Positions 7,713-14,317 of a DNA stretch of 18,640 bases are shown here, piece by piece. Source of the stretch: Robiginitomaculum sp. (lineage in GTDB: Bacteria > Pseudomonadota > Alphaproteobacteria > Caulobacterales > Maricaulaceae). Below the pieces are notes generated by a model. It was not told where the DNA came from. It saw only the letters and a program-made list of their open reading frames with translations, and did no database searches. Location of the stretch: contig JAESQI010000295.1 of assembly GCA_016765255.1 (NCBI GenBank), positions 1-18,640 of the forward strand. Reading direction: 5' to 3'. The number at the start of each line of letters is the position of its first letter. Within the stretch, counting starts at the first letter, position 1. The position numbers were made by a program, and so were the translations under genes.

Positions 7713-8801
7713 ATGATGTGCGCACGCGACATAAACACTAGTAAGATTGGTAAATCAGTATTTAAAACTGGTTTGGTATTATCTGCGTGTGCCTTATTTA
7801 TGTTGACCCCAGGATTGAGCGTAACAGCATCTGCACAAACAAGTCCTGTCAGCCAAGTGAAAATTGACGCCGAAGACAAGCCCATTTCTGCAACGCCTTC
7901 AGTCAATTCTGGAGTCGAGGTTAAAGAGACTTTGCCACAGGATTTACGGCCAGAAGAACTCTCGACGCCAACGCTCCAAACCTTACCGCCGCGTTCTATA
8001 CAAACGTTAAACCGCAATAGTTGGAACGCGCAAACATTAACCCGTAGCACGGGTTTAAGTGCGGCTAGTTTTAATCGTGCTGGTATGCAAAATAATCTGG
8101 TACGGGTAAAGAAAACGCAAATGCAAGCCGAAACGCGGGCCATTGATATTTTAACGGCTGAAGACTTACTCAACCTTGGCGATAGCGACAATATCAAAAT
8201 TGCCGCACCGAAAATTGGGCCAACGCAAGACGGGGCAGCAATTAACCTTGGCGCGTCCGTGCGCGGCGCTTTATTTGGTTTACCCACGAATGATAACATA
8301 AATGGATCTGTCTTTAAGCTTGATTTAAGCGAGCGGCTTTGTCTTGGGACGGCTGAGGAGTGTCGGGCCAACGAAACCCGCTCTATTGATATTGGCTACG
8401 CACCTAATATTTCTGGCGGCAATATAATCGGACTAGATTTACAATTAACTCCTCGGGCAGGCCTACGCTTTGACGGGGAAAGCAAAAGTGCATTGGTTGG
8501 CGCTCTTGTCCGTATTGGGGGAAACCTACATGATGGCCCTGAAGCGAAATCAAATGCTTGGTATGTTTTTGCTGGAGCAGACGCCGAAGCCGTGACGTAT
8601 ACACCCAATTCTGCTCGCCGCCTCACCAGTGGGGCTTTCAACTTGCAAAATCAAGTTATAGTCAATGACGCACAAGCTGGACTAGGTTACCGTATTGGCG
8701 ATGCTGACCTAGCTTTGACATATTTTAAACGTCAAGCACGGGGCGAAGATTATAAATACAACGAAGACGCGGCTGCTTTGTCGATTACGTGGCGCCGTTA
8801 G
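7713..8801 (+). CDS. Exported protein, probable outer-membrane beta-barrel (LpxR/DUF2219-like C-terminus)
   Basis: A 362-residue protein with a signal peptide: basic start, hydrophobic stretch about 18-34, and probable cleavage after A41 in VTASA-QTSP. Residues 42-150 are Ser/Thr/Pro/Gln-rich and look like a linker. From about residue 165, alternating polar and hydrophobic stretches with Gly and aromatic ends look like transmembrane beta-strands. They end in DAQAGLGYRIGD, then ALTYFKRQARGEDYKYNED and AALSITWRR, which reminds me of the lipid A deacylase LpxR/DUF2219 family in alphaproteobacteria. I could not identify the catalytic residues, so activity is not claimed. AGGAGA at 7694-7699 is 13 nt from the ATG, a long gap; a second ATG follows at once. 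It lies between nrdA and nrdB on the same strand. Confidence 0.75.
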   Translation: MMCARDINTSKIGKSVFKTGLVLSACALFMLTPGLSVTASAQTSPVSQVKIDAEDKPISATPSVNSGVEVKETLPQDLRPEELSTPTLQTLPPRSIQTLNRNSWNAQTLTRSTGLSAASFNRAGMQNNLVRVKKTQMQAETRAIDILTAEDLLNLGDSDNIKIAAPKIGPTQDGAAINLGASVRGALFGLPTNDNINGSVFKLDLSERLCLGTAEECRANETRSIDIGYAPNISGGNIIGLDLQLTPRAGLRFDGESKSALVGALVRIGGNLHDGPEAKSNAWYVFAGADAEAVTYTPNSARRLTSGAFNLQNQVIVNDAQAGLGYRIGDADLALTYFKRQARGEDYKYNEDAAALSITWRR

Positions 8802-8952
8802 TTTCTTTTCAAAACCAGTCTTTCTAAATTACCAAATTTAAGTATCCGCTTATGGAAAGGTTATGCCCATTGTTTCGGGTGCGACTGGTGATTGGTAATA
8901 ATTCACAGATATTTTTGAGAAACGATGTGCATGCGCTCTTGTGTCTCTATAT

Positions 8953-8999
8953 ATACAAGATATGGTGTAAACTGATTCATAAACACCAAGATATGGAAA
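8953..8999 (+). promoter_or_regulatory. Tandem NrdR-like boxes upstream of nrdB
   Basis: ATACAAGATATGGTGT (8953-8968) matches 13 of 16 positions of the NrdR consensus. The ten bases CAAGATATGG recur exactly 31 bp downstream (8956-8965 and 8987-8996), giving a degenerate second box at 8984-8999 (8 of 16). The 31-bp register is the same as at nrdA. A GATTC (CcrM-type GANTC) site lies between the boxes at 8974-8978. The nrdB ATG is 52 nt further on. Confidence 0.6.
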
Positions 9000-9051
9000 T
9001 GATGGGTAAATTTGTTTGCACATCATATTTCTGCCCTTCCAAGGAGAGAAC

Positions 9052-10116
9052 ATGGCGAGTTCGTTGATTACAGGTATTAAAAAACCGGGACTGTTAACCC
9101 CGTCCATCGGCTATAAACCATTTCGCTATCCTTGGGCTTTTGATTTTTGGCAAAAACAACAACAAGTGCATTGGATGCCTGAAGAAATTCCACTCGGTGA
9201 AGATTGCAAAGACTGGGCAACTAAATTGTCAGATAGCGAACGTAATCTCCTGACGCAAATTTTTCGGTTTTTTACCCAAGGCGATATTGAAGTTAATGAC
9301 AATTATATGGAGCATTATGCCCGTATTTTCAAACCTACTGAGCTTAAAATGATGATCGCGGCGTTTTCCAATATGGAAACGATACATATTGCCGCCTATG
9401 CGCTCCTTATTGAAACGATCGGCATGCCAGAATCCGAGTTTTCCGCTTTTATGGAATATGAAGCCATGGCGGCAAAGCATAATTATATGCAAGAGTTTGG
9501 CACAGATACCAATGAAGATATTGCCAGGTCACTGGCTATGTTTGGCGGGTTTACAGAAGGGTTACAACTGTTTGCTTCCTTTGCCATGTTGATGAATTTC
9601 CCGCGCCTGAATAAAATGAAAGGTATGGGGCAGATTGTCACTTGGTCAATACGAGATGAAAGTCTGCACTGCGAAGGGATGATTAAGTTATTTCATACCT
9701 TCGCCGCCGAAACGGGATGCGTTACTCAATCGGTCAAAGATGATATTATTGATTGCGCGAAAACGGTCGTTGCTCACGAGGATAAATTCATAGACCTCGC
9801 CTTTGAAATGGGCCCAGTCGAGGGCATGACGGCGCAAGATATCAAATCTTATATTCGCTATATCGCCGATTGGCGGCTTGGCCAGCTTGACCTACCGCCT
9901 GTCTACGGTGTGGAAAAACATCCGCTCCCTTGGCTCACGGAAATATTAAATGGGGTTGAGCATGCGAACTTTTTTGAGGCCCGCTCTACCGAATATTCCA
10001 AAGGTGCAAGCCAAGGAGAATGGCACGGGGACGACGGCGTTTGGGGCATGTTTGAAAAATTAAAATCTGCTAAATCTGGCTCATCTGCTGACGCCACCGA
10101 TATTGCAGATAGATAG
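9052..10116 (+). CDS. nrdB: Ribonucleoside-diphosphate reductase, class I, beta (small) subunit
   Basis: Diiron ferritin-like protein that generates the tyrosyl radical for NrdA. At 354 residues it has the usual length. All metal ligands are visible: D78 (FTQGDIEV), E109 and H112 (METIHIAAY), E169 (GGFTEGLQ), E203 and H206 (IRDESLHCEG). The radical tyrosine is Y116, placed as in E. coli Y122, so it is a standard tyrosyl-radical type and not the Phe-containing class Ic. There is no ATP-cone extension at the N-terminus. ATG 9052 is preceded by AAGGAG at 9041-9046; an upstream in-frame TTG at 9016 lacks this. The gene has its own NrdR-like box pair and is followed 16 nt later by a phosphatase gene. 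Confidence 0.97.
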   Translation: MASSLITGIKKPGLLTPSIGYKPFRYPWAFDFWQKQQQVHWMPEEIPLGEDCKDWATKLSDSERNLLTQIFRFFTQGDIEVNDNYMEHYARIFKPTELKMMIAAFSNMETIHIAAYALLIETIGMPESEFSAFMEYEAMAAKHNYMQEFGTDTNEDIARSLAMFGGFTEGLQLFASFAMLMNFPRLNKMKGMGQIVTWSIRDESLHCEGMIKLFHTFAAETGCVTQSVKDDIIDCAKTVVAHEDKFIDLAFEMGPVEGMTAQDIKSYIRYIADWRLGQLDLPPVYGVEKHPLPWLTEILNGVEHANFFEARSTEYSKGASQGEWHGDDGVWGMFEKLKSAKSGSSADATDIADR

Positions 10117-10132
10117 GTGAACTAACGCGGTC

Positions 10133-10918
10133 GTGGGAGATATAATAAAATTTGATAATATCCTAAATGTACGTGATTTTGGTGGACAGGCTTTAGCTGG
10201 AAACCATGGACGGATTCGGATGGGAAAATTATTTAGAGGTGCTCAAATCAGTCAAATGTCCCCTTCTGACATTGACCAGTTTGATGGCTTTGATATTTCC
10301 ATGATCATTGATTTTCGCTACCAAACAGAACGGACGCGCCAGCCCAGTAAGTTTGGAGGTTCGTTTAACCCAGAAGTTCTTGAACTGTTGACACGCCATG
10401 AACCTGAGAACGAGGATGGCCTTGCCCCGCATGAAGCGTTTATTTTGCACGACTTAAACTCCGTCAAAGACGCAAAAAACTATATGCTTGGCTCTTACGG
10501 GGAACGTCCTAACTATCCAGCCTTTACCGAGCTTGCTGGCCGGGCGTTGAAAAATATGGCGCAGTCTGGAAATACTATTTATGTACATTGTGCTGCTGGG
10601 AAAGACCGGACTGGTACATTTGTAGCAATTATATTGATGCTTTTAGGTGTGTCGGCAAAAGATGTGTTTGAAGATTATATGCGCACGCGAGACGCTATTG
10701 ATTTTCATGTGATAAAAAATATTGCGGCACAAAAAATGGAAGAACGCTATGGGCGGCCCTATGATCCAAATGCATTAGAGCCATTCTTTGGAGTATACCC
10801 AGAATATTTGCAAAACTCTCTTGATCAAATTGGGGATATACACACATATGCCAAAACCGTATTGGGATTGACCAAACGCGATATTTCAAATCTCCAAAAT
10901 TATTATATTGAAAACTAA
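10133..10918 (+). CDS. Tyrosine/serine phosphatase family protein (Y_phosphatase3 type)
   Basis: A 261-residue cytosolic protein with no signal peptide or membrane helix. It opens with the family's NVRDFGG (12-18) and RMGKLFRGAQIS (29-40), then has D60-F-R-Y-Q-T-E66, the counterpart of the DLR...E motif, and the CX5R P-loop H152-C153-A-A-G-K-D-R159-T-G. C153 is the expected nucleophile and R159 binds phosphate. Such proteins remove phosphate from Tyr/Ser or from phosphoinositide-like substrates; the substrate here is unknown. The GTG at 10133 is the only reasonable start, with AGGTGA some 12 nt upstream, and lies 16 nt after nrdB, suggesting co-transcription. Its TAA overlaps the stop of the convergent gene by 4 nt. 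Confidence 0.85.
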   Translation: MGDIIKFDNILNVRDFGGQALAGNHGRIRMGKLFRGAQISQMSPSDIDQFDGFDISMIIDFRYQTERTRQPSKFGGSFNPEVLELLTRHEPENEDGLAPHEAFILHDLNSVKDAKNYMLGSYGERPNYPAFTELAGRALKNMAQSGNTIYVHCAAGKDRTGTFVAIILMLLGVSAKDVFEDYMRTRDAIDFHVIKNIAAQKMEERYGRPYDPNALEPFFGVYPEYLQNSLDQIGDIHTYAKTVLGLTKRDISNLQNYYIEN

Positions 10919-11550
10919 CAACTCGCCCGTGGCTCACCACTTACCGTGATTAAAGAACATGACACTGTCGAGCTCCCACCACTCGAAAACGGAATCGTTG
11001 TAGATTTACGCGGTTTGAGCATAAAGGTTTCTGACAAGGTTGGCGACGAGACCACTCGGGTAAGATCTGCTTTGTAATAGTCAGAACCTACATACTCATA
11101 TTCAATGCGCGTGATCACAAGTCCGGATGTGGAATTGATCAATGATGAACTGATGTTATTTGGCGGTACAAATTTTGAGGGAAACCCTGAGCCAAGCTTC
11201 GTATACCCAATTTCGTTTAAAGTTCCGCCTCCGTCCATTTCGTAGCTGATGACATCTATGGTCACATTGGCAGCTTGCGTAGGTGTCAAACCTAATACAG
11301 CAAGCGTGGCATTAAATATGTCTTCAATATCGTCCCCGTCCAAGCTTTCACTTTGCGTGAATAAATCAGCGGTAACAGACGTGGCGTGCGAGACATCTCG
11401 GTCTGCTGATACCAATAAGGAAACCGAGGCCAGACCAAAATATGTGACAACCATCACGGGCGCAATAAATGCAAACTCTATAGCAGCCGTGCCTTTTTCA
11501 TCTCTAATGAAGCGGTTTAATATTGAGGATTTCAAATAAGTTTTTAACAT
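10915..11550 (-). CDS. TadE/TadG-like pseudopilin of the Flp pilus
   Basis: A 211-residue minor-pilin-like protein. The N-terminus is basic, followed by the prepilin signature G20-T-A-A-I-E25-F with Glu at +5 after the expected cleavage, then a hydrophobic helix to about residue 48. The remainder is a Ser/Thr-rich extracytoplasmic domain with two Cys near the C-terminus (VSCSLITVS and the final ASC), which could form a disulfide. I start at 11550, where GAGAG precedes the ATG; an in-frame ATG at 11577 would overlap the preceding tadE gene. It is the last gene of a three-gene minus-strand cluster, 14 nt after tadE. TadE, TadF and TadG names cannot be told apart by sequence here. Confidence 0.85.
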   Translation of the reverse strand: MLKTYLKSSILNRFIRDEKGTAAIEFAFIAPVMVVTYFGLASVSLLVSADRDVSHATSVTADLFTQSESLDGDDIEDIFNATLAVLGLTPTQAANVTIDVISYEMDGGGTLNEIGYTKLGSGFPSKFVPPNNISSSLINSTSGLVITRIEYEYVGSDYYKADLTRVVSSPTLSETFMLKPRKSTTIPFSSGGSSTVSCSLITVSGEPRASC

Positions 11551-11564
11551 AATGCTCTCAGAGA

Positions 11565-12185
11565 TTAAGGCGTACACGCTGTACTAAAGGGTTCGTTTTT
11601 AAAGGCGGTCGTATGGCTGATGATTCGTGTGTTTCCAGTTGAGTTTGCGAGCTTGGTTAAAGCGCTGGGAACGGATAATGTGTGTACATATTGAATGCGG
11701 ATCATGACAACATCACCGCCTGATGTACACGTCCAAACATCAGCAGGCATGACTGGCGCTGCGGCTGCGGCTGCGTCTTCACAGTCAGAAATTTCTTGTG
11801 CAGTGCCTGTACATACAGTTGGTGTCGGCGAGGTTGCTAGAGAAAGATCAGTAAATTTACCAGTATTCGTAGAAACAATATCAATTCTTAAATTATCACA
11901 ATCACCAACAGTTGTCATTTCGGTGCAAATATTTGTTTTTAACTCTGCTAAGCCTTGCCCCGCACCAAGTAATTCTCCTGTGCGGATTTCTCGGGCGCTT
12001 GATTCTAAAGCATGTTGAGTGGTCGAGCTGATGAAAAAGATCATGGCCAATTCAACAATGCCAAACAAAAGCGCTAAGAACGGTACCCCTAGAATGGCAA
12101 ATTCAATGGCCGTAGTCCCTTGTTCATCACGTATGATGTTTGGTCTTTTAAGGTTGTTTCTTGTGCTATTAAAGAGTGCAAACAT
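11565..12185 (-). CDS. tadE: TadE-family pseudopilin
   Basis: A 206-residue protein with the pseudopilin N-terminus: IIRDEQG23 then T-T-A-I-E28-F and a hydrophobic helix to about residue 52 (AILGVPFLALLFGIVELAMI). TadE proteins are processed by the CpaA peptidase and aid Flp pilus biogenesis. The exported domain contains several Cys (NICTEM, GDCDNL, TVCTGT, ISDCED, VWTCTS, STACTP) and an Ala run (AAAAAA) near residue 140. AGGGA precedes the ATG with a 5-7 nt gap. It has its own probable promoter region with a near-consensus CtrA box 67 bp upstream, and the TadE/G-like gene follows 14 nt downstream. Confidence 0.88.
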   Translation of the reverse strand: MFALFNSTRNNLKRPNIIRDEQGTTAIEFAILGVPFLALLFGIVELAMIFFISSTTQHALESSAREIRTGELLGAGQGLAELKTNICTEMTTVGDCDNLRIDIVSTNTGKFTDLSLATSPTPTVCTGTAQEISDCEDAAAAAAPVMPADVWTCTSGGDVVMIRIQYVHTLSVPSALTKLANSTGNTRIISHTTAFKNEPFSTACTP

Positions 12186-12251
12186 AGTATCCCTACATAA
12201 TTATATATAGGAATAGTAACCAAAAACCGCTAAAAAACGCCTAAATAGTGT

Positions 12252-12268
12252 GGTTAATATAGGTATAA
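12252..12268 (-). promoter_or_regulatory. Near-consensus CtrA box upstream of tadE
   Basis: On the minus strand this reads TTAT-N7-TTAACC, seven of eight half-site positions plus the CC extension. It sits in the 90-nt spacer just after the upstream gene's stop codon and about 67 bp before the tadE start, a plausible activator position. Confidence 0.4.
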
Positions 12269-12275
12269 GATGAGC

Positions 12276-13022
12276 CTAGCGTTCTTCACCTAGTTCTCGT
12301 GGCGCCCTAATACTTTGCCCCATACCCTCAAAATATTGTGGCGGTGGTGAATTTGCTTCAATTGCATTTAAAGCTGCCTGTACTTGTCCCGATGCGGTAT
12401 TGGAAACAGGCCCTGCACTTAAATTATTTATGGCCCCACCAATAGCTGAGTATCTTCCAATGAAATCTGGACTATCTCCAAGTATGGGAGTTGGTAGACA
12501 ATTTGGGGCACAATGATAGCTCTCTTGCCCTGCGCCAATATTTATAACCCGAACACCAAATCGTGTATTGGTACTTTTAACAGTAATATTAGCTTGTAAA
12601 ATAGTTTGCCCTTGTGCGTCTAGCGCGATCAGATTGGTTTGCCCATATCCCCGTCCGATAATAAAGATTGTATTAGGTGAATGCACCGAAATATCTGCAA
12701 TATCAGGATTTCCGACAATAATGGTGGAAGCGGCTGAAGGTAAATGCAAAATTTGTGTTTTGTTCATATGCACTAAAAAATCCTGTTCCGCACTCACAGG
12801 GGCGGTAAATTCATTGGCGGTCGCACTGGATGGTATGCAAAGTGAGAGGCTAATTCCAACCAAACTCAGACTACAAAGAGTGGTAAGGTGCGAAAATATA
12901 GATTTTGACGCGTGTGAGACATTGGGTTTTCCTTCAAGATTTAAGGAATGGTATCTAAATGTGGTGAATGAAGGGTCTACAAATTTGAGTGTCAGGCTTT
13001 CTTTTTGTGTTTTTATTGGCAA
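12276..13022 (-). CDS. Exported protein with stand-alone secretin N-terminal domain (pilus assembly protein N-terminal type)
   Basis: A 248-residue protein with an unusually late hydrophobic export segment (about 43-68, cleavage near SSATA-NEF). Residues 83-149 form a T2SS/T3SS pilus N-terminal domain, closely parallel to CpaC in this window: VGNPDIADISVHSP against CpaC VSNPDIIGARVHTA, and GQTNLIALDAQGQ against GQTNVFFYGHGGQ. It lacks the BON and secretin regions, so it cannot form a channel. C171-APN-C175 may be a disulfide. The C-terminal 70 residues are low-complexity. The start is uncertain: no in-frame ATG exists before the export segment; TTG 13022 has GGAG 13 nt upstream. It is divergent from pilA and first of the minus-strand pilus cluster. 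A periplasmic partner of the CpaC secretin is the likeliest role. Confidence 0.8.
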   Translation of the reverse strand: MPIKTQKESLTLKFVDPSFTTFRYHSLNLEGKPNVSHASKSIFSHLTTLCSLSLVGISLSLCIPSSATANEFTAPVSAEQDFLVHMNKTQILHLPSAASTIIVGNPDIADISVHSPNTIFIIGRGYGQTNLIALDAQGQTILQANITVKSTNTRFGVRVINIGAGQESYHCAPNCLPTPILGDSPDFIGRYSAIGGAINNLSAGPVSNTASGQVQAALNAIEANSPPPQYFEGMGQSIRAPRELGEER

Positions 13023-13250
13023 GTATATTTTTATTCTCCGATTTCCCAGTTATTTTCAGTAAAAACCTTGTTTTATATATAAAGGCTTTGGGGGTGTTTT
13101 GGGCTTTTTTCGCCCTTTTCCAATATTTACCAGATTTTTACCGTGTTTTTTCATGTCATCGTAATGCTCCACCCATATGTTCAGCGACATCGGGGATGAT
13201 CTCTGGTAGGGGAAAACCCCAAATTAAAATAGCATACGTGGGAGTTAGTT
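13023..13250 (+). promoter_or_regulatory. Divergent spacer upstream of pilA
   Basis: It contains TTTA-N7-TTTACC (13126-13142), a degenerate CtrA-like direct repeat with six of eight positions. It also holds a GGGC-TTTTTTC-GCCC hairpin (13101-13115) and a GGGG-AAAA-CCCC hairpin (13209-13220) twenty bases before the pilA ribosome site. No clear -35/-10 or sigma-54 element was recognised. Confidence 0.4.
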
Positions 13251-13421
13251 ATGCAAAATTTTGTTACGCGTTTCGTAAAAGACGAGTCTGGTGCAACTGC
13301 AATTGAATATGGTTTGATTGCTGCTTTGATCTCAGTTGGTATTATTACCGCTGCTGGTGCTCTTGGCAACAACATCGCCAACAAGTTCAATGATGTTTCT
13401 ACTAAAGTTGGCGCTGCTTAG
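13251..13421 (+). CDS. pilA: Flp/PilA type IVb pilin
   Basis: A small gene of 56 codons, typical for Flp pilins. The N-terminus MQNFVTRFVKDESG14 is the short basic leader. Prepilin peptidase should cut after G14, leaving A-T-A-I-E19-Y20 with the E-Y pair characteristic of Flp pilins, then the hydrophobic polymerisation helix GLIAALISVGIITAAGAL (21-38). A short polar C-terminus, NNIANKFNDVSTKVGAA, completes the subunit. GGGAG at 13240-13244 is a good ribosome site. It forms the adhesive pilus filament. It is transcribed as its own unit, closed by a strong terminator before cpaA, which fits the need for far more pilin than assembly proteins. Confidence 0.96.
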   Translation: MQNFVTRFVKDESGATAIEYGLIAALISVGIITAAGALGNNIANKFNDVSTKVGAA

Positions 13422-13444
13422 GTTTAGCCAACGGACTTTATAAG

Positions 13445-13476
13445 TTCAAACATTTGAATTATACCCTTGGGTATAA
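13445..13476 (+). repeat. Two small inverted repeats in the pilA 3' untranslated region
   Basis: TTCAAA-CA-TTTGAA (13445-13458) and TTATACC-CTTG-GGTATAA (13459-13476) lie back to back between the pilA stop and its terminator. They could stabilise the pilin mRNA against 3' decay. Confidence 0.5.
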
Positions 13477-13485
13477 TGAGAACCA

Positions 13486-13523
13486 AAAAGCCGCTCTTCC
13501 CGTATTCGGGGAGGGCGGTTTTT
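13486..13523 (+). terminator. Strong intrinsic terminator after pilA
   Basis: CCGCTCTTCCCG (13491-13502) pairs with CGGGGAGGGCGG (13507-13518) through 12 positions, with two G-U pairs and loop TATT, followed by TTTTT (13519-13523). AAAA before the stem pairs with the T run, so it could also work on the opposite strand. Confidence 0.9.
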
Positions 13524-13564
13524 GTTTGGGGAGTACGTCCCGTTGATACCAGTATTGCTGTTCA

Positions 13565-13581
13565 TTAAACGGACGTTAACC
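13565..13581 (+). promoter_or_regulatory. CtrA-type box upstream of cpaA
   Basis: TTAAACGGACGTTAACC is an exact TTAA-N7-TTAAC match with the CC extension, 80 bp before the cpaA start and downstream of the pilA terminator. In Caulobacter CtrA is known to control pilus genes, so function is plausible. Confidence 0.6.
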
Positions 13582-13660
13582 AAGCAAGTCTACACTCACA
13601 CTTAATCTTGATGAAACGGGTTTACGCAATTGTTCGAAAACCCATATCTGTGGGGGTATT

Positions 13661-14170
13661 ATGCTCATTTCGCTCGTTATTATTGTTATATTCGCTGGAT
13701 GTATGTTGGCAGCCAGTTGGAGTGATTTGACCAGTATGACAATCCCAAACTGGATTTCCTTGGTTTTAATTGCTGGGTTTTTAATTGTTACACCGTTTGT
13801 TTGGCAGGGCTGGGGAGTATTTGGTACACATATTTTAGTTGGCCTCGCCTGTTTCAGTGCGGGCCTTGCTATGTTTGCACTTGGTTGGATGGGTGGGGGC
13901 GACGCTAAATTGTTAGCGGCAACCTCACTTTGGTGGGTTTGGAGCGATTTATTCCAATATTTATTCTATACTACGATAGCTGGTGGTATGTTGGCTCTTT
14001 TCCTAATTTTTGGTCGCAAATACATACCTGTAAGCGTCCTCAAAACAGGTTGGGCAAAACGGTTATTAAAGGACGAAAAGAAGATGCCATACGGCTTGGC
14101 GTTGGCTTTCGGGGCCTTAGCTGTTCTACCACACAGTCAAATTTACCAACATGCCGTTGGAATACTATAA
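13661..14170 (+). CDS. cpaA: CpaA/TadV prepilin peptidase (A24 family)
   Basis: Inner-membrane aspartic protease that removes the leader from PilA and the TadE-type pseudopilins. 169 residues, nearly all hydrophobic helices, matching the short CpaA form without the N-methylase domain. The two catalytic aspartates are visible: D22 in SDLTSMTIPNW and D81 in the GxGD-type motif MGGGDAKLL. A cytosolic basic stretch (AKRLLKDEKKMPYG) precedes the last helix. The start has GGGGG at 13652-13656 just upstream. First gene after the pilA terminator, with its own CtrA-type box, 147 nt before cpaB. Confidence 0.93.
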   Translation: MLISLVIIVIFAGCMLAASWSDLTSMTIPNWISLVLIAGFLIVTPFVWQGWGVFGTHILVGLACFSAGLAMFALGWMGGGDAKLLAATSLWWVWSDLFQYLFYTTIAGGMLALFLIFGRKYIPVSVLKTGWAKRLLKDEKKMPYGLALAFGALAVLPHSQIYQHAVGIL

Positions 14171-14317
14171 ATTGGGGAAAAATAGCATAAACTGCAAAAA
14201 AAAGTCATATAAATTTGAAAAAGTTTACACTTATTAACCATGCCTTATCAAATAGGGCGTTAACCTTTGGCGAATCTATGGACAATTCTGGGCTATTCGG
14301 GTCGGATGTGAGGATAT
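14171..14317 (+). promoter_or_regulatory. Spacer upstream of cpaB with CtrA-type half-sites
   Basis: TTAACCAT (14234-14241) and TTAACC (14260-14265) each match the right half of the CtrA box, but no full TTAA partner sits 7 bases upstream. A GAATC (GANTC methylation-type) site lies at 14272-14276. It probably holds an internal promoter for cpaB-cpaE. Confidence 0.4.

Noticed and set aside
7607..8371. 254-codon open frame on the minus strand
   Set aside because: It lies antisense to the barrel gene in a fully coding stretch, with Ser/Arg/Leu-rich shadow composition and no motif; the plus-strand gene has a signal peptide and a consistent fold pattern.
12568..13062. 164-codon plus-strand open frame
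   Set aside because: It is antisense to the secretin N-domain gene, whose domain matches CpaC position by position; the plus frame has no start signal.
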